From Opitutaceae bacterium (GTDB taxonomy: Bacteria > Verrucomicrobiota > Verrucomicrobiia > Opitutales > Opitutaceae): DNA of 64,000 nt. Shown piece by piece: positions 54,665 through 64,000 of this stretch. Position numbers and translations under genes: made by a program. Every line of letters begins with the position of its first letter. Positions within the stretch are counted from its first letter, which is position 1. The stretch spans positions 62,001 to 126,000 of the forward strand of contig JAGOJU010000001.1 of NCBI GenBank assembly GCA_017994935.1, given 5' to 3'. The notes beneath the pieces were generated by a model, which made no database searches, was not told where the DNA came from, and saw only the letters and a program-made list of their open reading frames with translations.

Positions 54665-55344
54665 TGGGCCAGCCCTCCTCCTTTCTCATCGTTGCCATCG
54701 ACGGGGGTGCCGCCTCCGGAAAGTCCTCGACCGCCCGCGCGCTTGCGGCGCGATTTCCACTGCTGCACGTCGACACCGGCGCCCACTATCGCGCGATCAC
54801 ATCGGAACTGCTTCGAAGGCATGTCCCCTACTCCGATCCCGCCGCCGTGGCGTCGGCACTGCAGCATTTCACCCTTGGCACTTGCGTCTCGGGCAACGCC
54901 GCCCTGCTCGAAATCAACGGGAGGACTCCCGGCGACGAGATCCGCAGTCCCGAGGTCAATGCCGCCGTCTCCCACTTTGCCGCGCTTCCTTCCGTGCGCT
55001 CCACGCTGCTCCACTATCAGCGTGCACAGGCGGAGGTCGCCCGCGAACACGGCTTCCGCGGAGTCGTCATGGAAGGCCGCGACATCGGGTCCGTGGTTTT
55101 CCCCGGCGCGGACCTGCGTTTTTTCCTTCACGCGGATCCCGGCGAGCGCGCCCGTCGTCGCGCGGAGCAGGGCCAGCAGGATTCCGTGGCCGAGCGTGAC
55201 CGTCTCGATTCCTCGCGCAAGACGGCACCACTGACCATTCCCGGCGGGGCGATCGCCATCGACTCCACCCACCTCACCCTCGACGAAGTGGTCTCCAAAG
55301 TCGCCGCCATCGTCGGGGAGAAACTCGCGAAGAACACCCGCTGA
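54664..55344 (+). CDS. cmk: Cytidylate kinase
   Basis: A 226-aa P-loop kinase phosphorylating CMP and dCMP. Start ATG 54664 overlaps the aroA stop. Walker A: VAIDGGAASGKSSTARALAARF; CMP binding: LHVDTGAHYRAITSELLRR (Ala-His replaces the usual Met-Tyr of DTGAMYR); VVMEGRDIGSVVFPGADLRFFLHADPGERARRRAEQ; lid RDRLDSSRKTAPLT. aroA-cmk coupling is common; here plsC rather than rpsA follows. Confidence 0.93.
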   Translation: MGQPSSFLIVAIDGGAASGKSSTARALAARFPLLHVDTGAHYRAITSELLRRHVPYSDPAAVASALQHFTLGTCVSGNAALLEINGRTPGDEIRSPEVNAAVSHFAALPSVRSTLLHYQRAQAEVAREHGFRGVVMEGRDIGSVVFPGADLRFFLHADPGERARRRAEQGQQDSVAERDRLDSSRKTAPLTIPGGAIAIDSTHLTLDEVVSKVAAIVGEKLAKNTR

Positions 55345-55350
55345 CCACCC

Positions 55351-56010
55351 ATGAGCCGCCGTTACGACCAGGTCAACATGGAGCCGATGTATGGATTTTT
55401 CCACTACCTCTGCATGCTCTTTTACGACATGCTTTTCCGCGGAGAGGTGAGCGGTACGGAAAACATCCCGACCCAGGGTCCGTTCATCGTGGCCTGCAAC
55501 CATGCGAGTCACCTCGATCCGCCGATCGTCGGTTCCCAGATTCCGCGCCAGATGGCATTCTTTGCGCGCAAGACACTCTGGAAACCGGGAATTGCGAGCT
55601 GGTGGCTCGACGGTGTTGGCACCATTCCGGTCGATCGCGATGGAGGCACCGATGTCGCGGCCATCCGCCGCGTCCTGCAGACCCTTCAGTCCGGCAGGGC
55701 GTTGATCCTGTTTCCCGAGGGAACACGCTCGCCCGACGGAAACCTGCAGCCGGCGAAGGCGGGCGTGGGCCTGATCGCGTGCAAGACACAGGCACCGGTC
55801 CTGCCCGCGCGCATCTTCAACTCGCACCTCGCATTCGGCCGCGATGGAAAGGTGCGCCCTGGCACCCGGATTTCCGTGGCATTCGGACCCGTGCTCCAGC
55901 CTGCGGACTACGATGACCCTGGCCTCGGACGGGAGCGCTACCAGCGTGCGAGCGAGCTCATCATGGCAGCGATCGCACGACTGGAGGCTCCGAGCCACCC
56001 GGTGATCTGA
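55351..56010 (+). CDS. plsC: 1-acyl-sn-glycerol-3-phosphate acyltransferase
   Basis: A 219-aa membrane-associated acyltransferase. The catalytic HX4D motif is NHASHLDPPIVGSQI; the substrate-binding motif is FPEGTRSPDGNLQPAKAGVGLIA. A hydrophobic segment at ~8-25 likely anchors it. It acylates lysophosphatidic acid in phospholipid synthesis. Last gene of the EVE-tyrA-aroA-cmk-plsC run, converging on trpS. Confidence 0.92.
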   Translation: MSRRYDQVNMEPMYGFFHYLCMLFYDMLFRGEVSGTENIPTQGPFIVACNHASHLDPPIVGSQIPRQMAFFARKTLWKPGIASWWLDGVGTIPVDRDGGTDVAAIRRVLQTLQSGRALILFPEGTRSPDGNLQPAKAGVGLIACKTQAPVLPARIFNSHLAFGRDGKVRPGTRISVAFGPVLQPADYDDPGLGRERYQRASELIMAAIARLEAPSHPVI

Positions 56011-56028
56011 TCCCCTGCGGTGGAAAGC

Positions 56029-56997
<969 letters not shown>

Positions 56998-57068
56998 GGA
57001 AAAGGGACATGGAACCTGGGCGCCGTGAAAATCTCAAATTGGAAATTTTCAGGGACTCAGGAGAATCA

Positions 57069-57752
57069 TCAATCCCGGCGCGGGATATGAACCACTGCGT
57101 CCCGGGAACGCGCAATCGTGTTTGCCGGAAGATAGCCTGAAAATGCGACCGTCGGCATAATCAGCGCCCGTTTCCCGAGCACCGAACCCGGGTTGAGCAC
57201 GGCATTGCAGCCGACCTCGGCCGCATCCCCCACGATCGCCCCAAACTTGCGAAGTCCGGTCGAGTGCACGACGCCTTCGATCGCGACGGCGATCGGTTTC
57301 TGGTCGAGCCGCAGGTTGGAGAGAATCACCCCAGCGCCAAGGTGCGCCTTGTTGCCGAGAACCGAGTCCCCCACATAGCTGAAATGCGGCACCTGCACGC
57401 CATCGAGGAGCAGGCAGTTCTTGAACTCGCAGGAGTTTCCGAGAACGCAGCCACGACCGACAATGACATTCCCCCTGACAAAGGCGCCGGCACGTACCTC
57501 CGTGCCCGGCCCGATCCATGCGGGTCCGATCAGCGTGGCACTCGCGGGCAGCCTGACCGTCGGATCGATGAAGACATCGCCCTCCACATGGACGCCCGAA
57601 GGCAGATCCACCCGCCGCGCTCGACCCTGCGTCGCCCGGGCAACGGCCGGCCCGATCGCTCCGAGCCATTCCCAGGGCGGGACATCCGACGGGAAGTCCG
57701 CCGAGAAAAGGGAGAGCGAATCCGGCAGATCGAAAAACGCGGAGGCGTGCAT
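57069..57752 (-). CDS. Left-handed beta-helix (hexapeptide repeat) protein
   Basis: A 227-aa protein starting at ATG 57752. After ~60 residues, hexapeptide repeats run from VHVEGDVFIDPTVRLPASATLIGPAWIGPGTEVRAGAFVRGNVIVGRGCVLGNSCEFKNCLLLDGVQVPHFSYVGDSVLGNKAHLGAGVILSNLRLD onward, as in the C-terminal domain of GlmU-like enzymes; no nucleotidyltransferase domain is present. The segment HFSYVGDSVLGNKAHLGAGVILSN is close to the acetyltransferase loop with catalytic His. It could be an N-acetyltransferase for a sugar phosphate. Follows the aldolase gene by 93 bases. Confidence 0.8.
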   Translation of the reverse strand: MHASAFFDLPDSLSLFSADFPSDVPPWEWLGAIGPAVARATQGRARRVDLPSGVHVEGDVFIDPTVRLPASATLIGPAWIGPGTEVRAGAFVRGNVIVGRGCVLGNSCEFKNCLLLDGVQVPHFSYVGDSVLGNKAHLGAGVILSNLRLDQKPIAVAIEGVVHSTGLRKFGAIVGDAAEVGCNAVLNPGSVLGKRALIMPTVAFSGYLPANTIARSRDAVVHIPRRD

Positions 57753-57845
57753 GAAGGGAACGCGATCCAAATCGAAAAGCCCGCGGAGAACCAGCGGCTT
57801 TTTTCGCTCACCGGACCGGTCCAGCGCAATCTCCTGGCGGCGGTC

Positions 57846-58892
57846 TCAGGCGAGCCAGCGATCCAGGTGAGTCGCGACAAACTCCTCGTCGAGCAGCCAC
57901 GGGTAGGCCTTCGAAACCCGATCCAGTTCCGCCGCCTGCCCTGGCGAAAGGCGCTCGTGCGGATTGAGGCAATGGATCGTTTCAAATATGCCCTGGCGGC
58001 GAAGGACCTCATGGATTCCAGGAATGCAGCCCGCAAACCGGTTGGCGGCGTCAAAGACCGCCGCGTTGGCATCAGTCAGCGCAGCATTACGATCAAGCCA
58101 TCCCGCATCGAGACGCCCCTTCACACGGGCACGCTTGATCTCCTTCAGCATCGCGACCGCCTTCTCGGTCCAGACTCCCCACTGCCCCAGCAGACCACCA
58201 ACAATGAAGCGCTCGCGACCTGCAAAATGAAACCGGGTGAGCAGGTCCACGAAGATGTTGTCGTCATTGCCCGTGTAGAGGGCGATGTCGTCACGTCCCG
58301 ATTCCAGCACCGCCCGCACGACATCGAGTGTCTGGTAGCGGTTGAACGGCGCCATCTTGATGGCGACTACCCCGGGTATCTCGGCGAAGTCCCGCCAGAA
58401 ACCGTGACTCAGCACCCGGCCGCCAACGGAGGGCTGCAGGTAAAAGCCCACGAGCGGAATCGTGCGGGCGACCTCGCGACAATGCCTGACGATGTCCTTC
58501 TCCTTCGCCTGTGCCCACGCCCCCAGGCTGAGCAGCCCGGCATGGTAGCCCAGTTCGCGGGCGGTGGCTGCCTCTGCGCATGCCTGGGGCGTCAGTCCGC
58601 ATAGTCCCGCAATCTTGATGCGCGCCTGGCTGCGAAGAGGCTTCCAAGAATCGATGGTCTCGGAAGCGAGCGCCAGGACGGGGCGATAGAGACCGTGTTT
58701 CGCTTCGCGGATTTCGAATTGTGTCGAATGCACCCCCACCGCGATTCCGCCAACGCCCGCATCCAGGTAGTAGCGCATCACGGCGCGCTGGCGACGCTCG
58801 GACCAGCGGCGTCTCCTGTCCAGAGCGAGCGGCAGGGCCGGAATGACGTGCCCCTCTAGAAGATGTTTTCGGATGTCTGAAGTCGTGGTCAT
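57846..58892 (-). CDS. Dihydrodipicolinate synthase-family aldolase
   Basis: A 348-aa TIM-barrel aldolase/lyase. The Schiff-base Lys is in GVVAIKMAPFNRYQTLDV and the proton-relay Tyr in PLVGFYLQPSVGGRVLS. It is longer than DapA (~290 aa) with an extended N-terminus (HVIPALPLALDRRRRWSERRQRAVMRYYLDAGVGGIAVGVHSTQFEIRE). DapA function is unlikely; such longer members cleave sugar-acid derivatives. Three bases separate it from the upstream SDR epimerase, so the two form an operon. Confidence 0.85.
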   Translation of the reverse strand: MTTTSDIRKHLLEGHVIPALPLALDRRRRWSERRQRAVMRYYLDAGVGGIAVGVHSTQFEIREAKHGLYRPVLALASETIDSWKPLRSQARIKIAGLCGLTPQACAEAATARELGYHAGLLSLGAWAQAKEKDIVRHCREVARTIPLVGFYLQPSVGGRVLSHGFWRDFAEIPGVVAIKMAPFNRYQTLDVVRAVLESGRDDIALYTGNDDNIFVDLLTRFHFAGRERFIVGGLLGQWGVWTEKAVAMLKEIKRARVKGRLDAGWLDRNAALTDANAAVFDAANRFAGCIPGIHEVLRRQGIFETIHCLNPHERLSPGQAAELDRVSKAYPWLLDEEFVATHLDRWLA

Positions 58893-58895
58893 GGC

Positions 58896-59945
58896 TCAAA
58901 ATTTTCCATCGCGCTTCTGAAACCCCGTCGGCTTTCCCCAGGTCGCACCATCGTTTGTCAGCCAGGCGGCAATCCATCGCTGCATGGTTTCAACCGGGAT
59001 TGGCGGTGCGCCGAAAAGCCGGTGCGACCACGAGGCATCGCTCAGCCAGGCCGTCGCCGTTTCCTGGCCCGTGACATTCGCCTGAACCCCGAGCAATTCA
59101 CCCGCGCGGTGCGCCAAATCCCGCACGCGCAGGACCTCTGCTCCGGTGATGTTCATGGGGACTGCCGGGCTGGACGCTACCGTGATCGACTGGATGATGT
59201 GATTCAGCGCATCCGGCTGCCAGATCAGGTTCACGTAGCCCATGGAGACATCGATCGGTTCGTTCTTCCTCACCTTGTCCGCAATATCGACCAGCACGCC
59301 GTAGCGGAATTCCACGGAGTAATTCAACCGGATCAGCACCACCTGCGTGCCCCATCGCCTGGAGACCTCCGCAAATGCCAGTTCGCGCTGGAGGCAGGAC
59401 TTCGCGTAGTCGCCGGCCGGGCTGGCCGGGGTCGATTCGCGGGCGCCGCCGGCTGCCGGTTCCACGAAGGGATAGACGCACCCCGTTGAAAACGCGACAA
59501 TACGTGCACCACGGTACCGCTCCGCGACGAGTCTGGGCATGGCGACGTTCATTTTCTCGAGGAGGCCCGGATCCGCAGCGGTCCCGAATTTGACGCCCGC
59601 AAGAAAGAACACCACCGGCGCATCCGGCAGACGTGCCACCTCCTCCGGAATCGATAGGTCGGCGGACACGGTTTCGATTCCCGCAGAGGCAAAGCTGTCA
59701 CGGTCCCGGAGCGTTGAGAAACGCGAGACCGCGATGACCTTCAGTTTCGAACCCGCCGCATCCGCGGCCCGCTTCAGCATCCGGCACAGGTGCAGGCCCA
59801 TCTTGCCGCCCGCGCCCAGGACCACGACGGGACCCTGCATCGTCGCCACCAGGGCGATCGTACTTTCGGACGGCACTGACAGAAAATCATCCGCCTCTTC
59901 GGGCCGGCAGGGCAATGCGAGCAATGGAGCGCTGTGGGCTGTCAT
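58896..59945 (-). CDS. NAD-dependent epimerase/dehydratase (SDR family)
   Basis: A 349-aa protein from ATG 59945. The Rossmann motif GPVVVLGAGGKMGLHLCRMLKRA starts near residue 37; the preceding PEEADDFLSVPSESTIALVATM matches an N-terminal extension I associate with this SDR group, so the upstream start is preferred over ATG 59840. Active-site segment: FSTGCVYPFVEPAAGGARESTPASPAGDYAKSCLQRE (Y-x-x-x-K as YAKSC). Likely acts on a sugar or sugar acid later cleaved by the adjacent aldolase. Confidence 0.85.
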   Translation of the reverse strand: MTAHSAPLLALPCRPEEADDFLSVPSESTIALVATMQGPVVVLGAGGKMGLHLCRMLKRAADAAGSKLKVIAVSRFSTLRDRDSFASAGIETVSADLSIPEEVARLPDAPVVFFLAGVKFGTAADPGLLEKMNVAMPRLVAERYRGARIVAFSTGCVYPFVEPAAGGARESTPASPAGDYAKSCLQRELAFAEVSRRWGTQVVLIRLNYSVEFRYGVLVDIADKVRKNEPIDVSMGYVNLIWQPDALNHIIQSITVASSPAVPMNITGAEVLRVRDLAHRAGELLGVQANVTGQETATAWLSDASWSHRLFGAPPIPVETMQRWIAAWLTNDGATWGKPTGFQKRDGKF

Positions 59946-60201
59946 AAGCAAAGGAACCGGCCCAGTCGGTTCGAGTTTGCGCGCGAGTTCAAGCCGTCTT
60001 TCACCCTCGACAGCGCGTTTCCCGCAAACCTCTGGAGCAACGTTTCTTAGCTGGTGATTCCAATAACTGATTGGTTACTTCACCCGCCGGCGCGACGTTT
60101 GCTCGGCAGCGTGTTGATGCCCTGCGGACAAAGGTCCCACCGCTTCGCAGTCGGGCCACCCGCGCTTGCAGATGGAGTCCGATCTTGATTCTCTCGGCTG
60201 A

Positions 60202-60921
60202 TTGACTTCCCCGGCATTTGAAGAACTCGCGGGGCGCGCCAGCCGGCGCTACCGAAAATCGGGCGTCACCGCTTGGCGCTTCGCCCGCGGGAAACTCCTG
60301 CGCGACCCGCTTTACCGCGCCATCTGGGCGCAGGGTCTGGTCAGCCGTGGGGGCACGGTGCTGGATGTGGGTTGCGGACAGGGGCTCATGCTCGCGCTCC
60401 TTGCGGAGGACGCTGGCGTCCTTACCCCGGTGCCTTTGGCCGCTGGAGGCCCGTCCCATCGCCACGAGGCGCGCTCGCTCGTCGGCGTGGAAACACGCCC
60501 GCGCATCGCCCACATCGCCCGCGAAGCGCTGGGAAGTGACGCCGAAATCCTTGAAGCGGATGTGCGTCGTCTTTCTCTTCCGCCGAGCCGGACGATCCTC
60601 CTTTTCGATGTCCTTCACATGATGCCCGCATCCGATCAGGAGGATCTTCTGCTCGCACTGACCACCTCTCTGGAAAATGACGGGGCACTCCTGATCCGCG
60701 AAGCGGATGCCTCCGCAGGCTGGAAATTCGCCTGCGTGAATCTGGGCAACCGCATCAAGGGAATCGTCAACGGCTATTCCACTTCTGCGTTTCACTTTCG
60801 CAGCCGGCAGGAGTGGATCGCATTACTGGAAAAGCTCGGGCTCACCGCAAACGTGCAGCCGATGGGACATGGCACTCCCTTCGGCAATATCCTGCTCACC
60901 GCGGTCAAGCGGCGGCCGTGA
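60202..60921 (+). CDS. Class I SAM-dependent methyltransferase
   Basis: A 239-aa protein from TTG 60202 (no ATG or GTG fits better). Motif I is VLDVGCGQGLMLALLAED; motif II region LVGVETRPRIAHIAREAL; AEILEADVRRLSLPPSRTILLFDVLHMM; LLIREADASAGWKF. Resembles the methyltransferases found with polyketide/aryl-polyene type clusters, but no such cluster is adjacent. A 30-residue segment after motif I (GVLTPVPLAAGGPSHRHEARS) is an insertion compared with the usual spacing. Substrate unknown. Confidence 0.8.
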   Translation: MTSPAFEELAGRASRRYRKSGVTAWRFARGKLLRDPLYRAIWAQGLVSRGGTVLDVGCGQGLMLALLAEDAGVLTPVPLAAGGPSHRHEARSLVGVETRPRIAHIAREALGSDAEILEADVRRLSLPPSRTILLFDVLHMMPASDQEDLLLALTTSLENDGALLIREADASAGWKFACVNLGNRIKGIVNGYSTSAFHFRSRQEWIALLEKLGLTANVQPMGHGTPFGNILLTAVKRRP

Positions 60922-61089
60922 CTGAAACCGCCGTTCGACGGCATCTCCCTCACTGCGATGTTCCCTCAAGTGCTTCCGACTTGTTCTCCAAATAAAACAC
61001 GCCGTTTTCACGCTTGTTTCATTGATCCGAGACTTGCGGCAACTCCTTGCGCATCGAGACTATCCCGCGGGTTCCCCGATTCCTCACGC

Positions 61090-64000
61090 ATGTTGAAAAA
61101 GCAGTCGTTTGTTTTATTTCTCCTGATCGCAGGCCTGTTCCTTGGCGGATGCTCCGCGGAAAAGACCCAGATCGCCGCACAAGGGAAGGTCGATTTCAAC
61201 CGCCAGATCCGGCCCATTTTCACTCAGAACTGCACCGGTTGCCATGGGGGCGTGAAGTCGGCAAGCGGGGTTTCCTTCGTCTATCGCGAGGGCGCGTTGC
61301 GCACGGGCGACTCCAAGAAGCGCACCATCGTACCCGGCCACCCCGAACAGTCGGAGATCATCGCACGCATCACTTCCACGGACCCTTTCTATCGCATGCC
61401 CAAGCCGGACCACGGTCCGCCGCTGTCAAAGGAACAGATCGCAGTCATCCGTCAGTGGATCAGCGAAGGCGCCGAATGGGCCGAACACTGGGCGTTCGTC
61501 GCCCCGAAGCCCGAAACCGTCCCCGAGATTTCCGACGAGGCCTGGAACAAGTCCCCGATCGATCGTTTCATCCGCGCGCGGCTGGACAGGGAAAAGCTCA
61601 CACCGTCGCCCCAGGCTGACCGCGCCACCCTGCTGCGGCGCCTCTCCTTTGACCTGGTTGGCCTGCCACCGACCTCCAGTGAACTGGCGGATTTCATCGC
61701 CGACAGCCGGCCCGACGCCTACGAGCGCCAGGTCGACCGGCTGCTGGCCTCCCCTCACTACGGAGAGCGATGGGCCACCCTCTGGCTGGACCTTTCCCGC
61801 TACGCAGACACGCGCGGCTACGAGAAGGATTCCGAGCGCAGTGCCTGGAAGTACCGCGACTGGCTTATCACCGCCCTCAACGAAAACAAGCCCTACGACC
61901 AGTTCGGCATTGAGCAACTCGCAGGTGACCTGATCCCAAACGCCACGCTTGAGCAGCGCATTGCAACGACCTTCAGCCGCAACACGCAGACCAACGACGA
62001 GGGCGGGTCGGACGACGAGGAATTCCGCACCGCCTCCGTCATGGATCGCGTCGCCACCACCTGGTCGGTCTTCAACGGAGTGACCTTCTCCTGCGTGCAA
62101 TGCCACGACCATCCCTACGACCCGATCCGGCAGGAGGAATACTATCGTTTCCTCGCGTTCTTCAACACAAGCAAGGATGCGGACTACACGAGCGAATACC
62201 CGAACCTTCGCATCCCGCTCGACCGCTCCCGCTATGCCGAGGCAAATGCGCTGCGCACCGAGGCGGACGAACTCACGCGGGCGCTAGCCGCACAGGTTCA
62301 GTCACTCGCCCGCTCTTCGGAATGGGCTCCCGCACCAATTGAGAAGGCGGAAGTAAAGCCCGCCGCGGGCCCCTTTCAGATCAAGGATGGCGAGGCATTT
62401 TCTCCCTCGACCGTCTCGACCGATGCCGCGTTCGACTACTGGGTCGATGTCGGCCGCACAAAGGCCCAAAGCGTGAGTGCGGTCCGCATGGAGGTCGCGC
62501 CTCTCGACGCAGCACGCGCCCGCTATTCGCCCGAGTTTGGTTTTGCCGTCAATCGAGTCGAAGCGTGGCGGGTCAGGCTCGACGGATCGCAGGTACCGCT
62601 CGCCTTCAGCCGCTTCGTCTCGGACCAGACCGACCCCATTGAAGAGACCTTCTTCGATCAACCTTTCGTTCCCGCGCCCCGACATGCCCCGCCCAAGAGA
62701 ACCATGAAGGCGGCATCCGAGCGATACTCCCCACTCGGCAACGTCTTTGCCGCACCAGGAGTCCTCGCAAAACTATCGCGGTCCGGCCCTGCCAATCTGG
62801 CGCTGCCCAAACAGCCGCCGCCACCGGGCGAAATCCCAACCCGCTTCGGCGCGCTTCCCTCGCAGGACCGCACGCGCTGGGCCGTCGCAGTACTCCAGTC
62901 ACCTGCAGAATTTGCACCAGGCGAAAGGCTCCGCATTCGAGTCTCACACGGTCGCATGATAGCCTCACGTCCCGCCCCCGCACGCCGGATGCGCCTCTCG
63001 CTGGCCACGGATGCGGCATGGACGGAATTCGGCGCCGCCCGCAAATTCCAGGCCGAAAGGGATCGCCTTCAGGAGGTCCAGCGCAGGCTCGCCGCCATCC
63101 CGGGCATTGATCAACCGGTGATGGAGGAACTGCCGGCATCGGAGACCCGGGAGACACGACTGTATGTCCGCGGCAACTGGATGGACAAGGGTGACAAGCC
63201 TCTGCAACCAGGTGTCCCCCACCTCTTCCCTCCTCTGCCCGAGGGGGCACCGCTGAATCGGCTCACCCTGGCAAAATGGTTTTTCTCGGACAAGCAGCCC
63301 CTCACCGCGCGCGCCGCCGTCAATCGATACTGGGAGCAGATTTTTGGCATCGGCATCGTCGAGACACTCGAAGATTACGGCAGTGTCGGCGAACCGCCCT
63401 CCCATCCAGAACTTCTCGATTGGCTCGCACGCCACTTCCAGTTTGACCTTGCCTGGAATGTCAAGGCGCTGCTCCGCGAGATCGTCACGAGCCAGGCTTA
63501 CCGACAGAGCGCGCGAGTGTCCCCTGCCCTCTTCGAGCGCGACCCGCGCAACCGGCTTCTCGCCCGCGGCCCCCGCAACCGGCTCACTGCCGAGATGGTC
63601 AGGGACCAGGCGCTGCTCGCCAGCGGGCTGCTCAGTCCGAAAATGTACGGCGAACCCGTCATGCCCTACCAGCCCCCGGGCGTCTGGGCCAGCCCCTACA
63701 ATGGCAAGGACTGGAAGGAATCCGAGGGAGCGAACACGCACCGAAGGGCGGTCTACACCTTCTGGAAACGCACAAGCGCCTATCCCAGCTTCCTGAGTTT
63801 CGACGCCTCCTCGCGCGACATCTGCACCCTGCGGCGCGTCTCGACCAACACTCCCCTGCAGGCCCTGGTCACCCTGAACGACCCTGTGTACGATGAGGCT
63901 GCGAAAGCTCTCGCCCGCTCGATGCGGGCACGGACCGCGGGCTCATCGGACATCGGCGAAGGTCTCGCTGAAGGCTGGCTGCGCGTGACCGATCGAAGGC
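61090..64000 (+). CDS. PSCyt1-DUF1549-DUF1553 lipoprotein (3' partial)
   Basis: Open from ATG 61090 past the window end (970 codons). The N-terminus is a lipoprotein signal (LFLGGC at residue ~21). A cytochrome c-like PSCyt1 domain follows: FNRQIRPIFTQNCTGCHGG. Then DUF1549 (SPIDRFIRARLDREKLTPSPQADRATLLRRLSFDLVGLPPT ... FSCVQCHDHPYDPIRQEEYYRFLAFF, a second CxxCH) and DUF1553 (NRLTLAKWFFSDKQPLTARAAVNRYWEQIFGIGIVETLEDYGSVGEPPSHPELLDWLA ... RRAVYTFWKRTSAYPSFLSFDASSRDICTLRRVSTNTPLQALVTLND). This family is near-exclusive to Planctomycetes and Verrucomicrobia and usually precedes a DUF1501 gene, so that gene is expected to the right. Catalytic role unknown. Confidence 0.93.
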   Translation, partial: MLKKQSFVLFLLIAGLFLGGCSAEKTQIAAQGKVDFNRQIRPIFTQNCTGCHGGVKSASGVSFVYREGALRTGDSKKRTIVPGHPEQSEIIARITSTDPFYRMPKPDHGPPLSKEQIAVIRQWISEGAEWAEHWAFVAPKPETVPEISDEAWNKSPIDRFIRARLDREKLTPSPQADRATLLRRLSFDLVGLPPTSSELADFIADSRPDAYERQVDRLLASPHYGERWATLWLDLSRYADTRGYEKDSERSAWKYRDWLITALNENKPYDQFGIEQLAGDLIPNATLEQRIATTFSRNTQTNDEGGSDDEEFRTASVMDRVATTWSVFNGVTFSCVQCHDHPYDPIRQEEYYRFLAFFNTSKDADYTSEYPNLRIPLDRSRYAEANALRTEADELTRALAAQVQSLARSSEWAPAPIEKAEVKPAAGPFQIKDGEAFSPSTVSTDAAFDYWVDVGRTKAQSVSAVRMEVAPLDAARARYSPEFGFAVNRVEAWRVRLDGSQVPLAFSRFVSDQTDPIEETFFDQPFVPAPRHAPPKRTMKAASERYSPLGNVFAAPGVLAKLSRSGPANLALPKQPPPPGEIPTRFGALPSQDRTRWAVAVLQSPAEFAPGERLRIRVSHGRMIASRPAPARRMRLSLATDAAWTEFGAARKFQAERDRLQEVQRRLAAIPGIDQPVMEELPASETRETRLYVRGNWMDKGDKPLQPGVPHLFPPLPEGAPLNRLTLAKWFFSDKQPLTARAAVNRYWEQIFGIGIVETLEDYGSVGEPPSHPELLDWLARHFQFDLAWNVKALLREIVTSQAYRQSARVSPALFERDPRNRLLARGPRNRLTAEMVRDQALLASGLLSPKMYGEPVMPYQPPGVWASPYNGKDWKESEGANTHRRAVYTFWKRTSAYPSFLSFDASSRDICTLRRVSTNTPLQALVTLNDPVYDEAAKALARSMRARTAGSSDIGEGLAEGWLRVTDRR

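Noticed and set aside
54643..55998. 451-codon minus-strand frame opposite cmk and plsC
   Set aside because: Antisense to two clearly recognised genes.

Overview
The window reads as a chromosomal segment of a high-GC Verrucomicrobium, most likely near Opitutaceae. The evidence is gene content: two Planctomycete/Verrucomicrobium-type heme-binding dehydrogenases with HEAT repeats, a DUF1549/DUF1553 cytochrome protein, several sulfatases, DUF1080, a prepilin gene block resembling the Verru_Chthon cassette, and dapL (LL-diaminopimelate aminotransferase). No rRNA, CRISPR array or intact prophage was seen. Two tRNA genes are present.

Layout. 1-3231: 3' part of a heme-binding dehydrogenase, closed by a 12-bp hairpin. 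3395-9321: five-gene nitrate reduction operon (b-type membrane subunit, molybdopterin catalytic subunit, 4Fe-4S subunit, Rieske protein, NarK-like transporter). 9392-13246: accessory stretch with a RelE/Xre toxin-antitoxin pair between two direct copies of a REP-like repeat, a sulfatase-fold protein that has lost its nucleophile and metal ligands, a tRNA-Met, and a lower-GC methyltransferase gene with a G10 tract. 13469-14989: polytopic membrane protein. 15005-21410: six-gene pseudopilin operon on the minus strand. 21506-29837: housekeeping genes (acs, rho, hisF, xseB, dxs) and one unrecognised 586-aa protein.

29897-39664 is a catabolic island: two intact sulfatases, a Tat-exported Gfo/Idh/MocA oxidoreductase, a heme dehydrogenase, a ceramidase-like protein and a DUF1080 protein. 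39707-42861 is a minus-strand PepSY-DUF2271-DUF4198-ApbE operon, probably an extracytoplasmic flavinylation/electron-transfer system; two matching 15-bp dyads lie upstream. 43119-43508 is a guanidine-III riboswitch followed by an SMR guanidinium exporter. 43703-48277: nadB, panC, dapL, rpe. 48350-50600: decayed intergenic DNA with three REP copies, gene remnants and a DUF433/DUF5615 toxin-antitoxin-like pair.

50700-56997: tRNA-Ala, a PIN/TRAM membrane protein, a 47-aa membrane protein, then EVE-tyrA-aroA-cmk-plsC and trpS. 57069-59945: left-handed beta-helix protein, DapA-like aldolase and SDR epimerase. 60202-60921: methyltransferase. 61090-64000: 5' part of a DUF1549/DUF1553 lipoprotein.

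The points most worth follow-up are the candidate flavinylation motif in the DUF2271 protein with its operator-like dyads, the guanidine-III riboswitch, the sulfatase pseudoenzyme, the G10 tract in a methyltransferase, and the REP-flanked toxin-antitoxin module.
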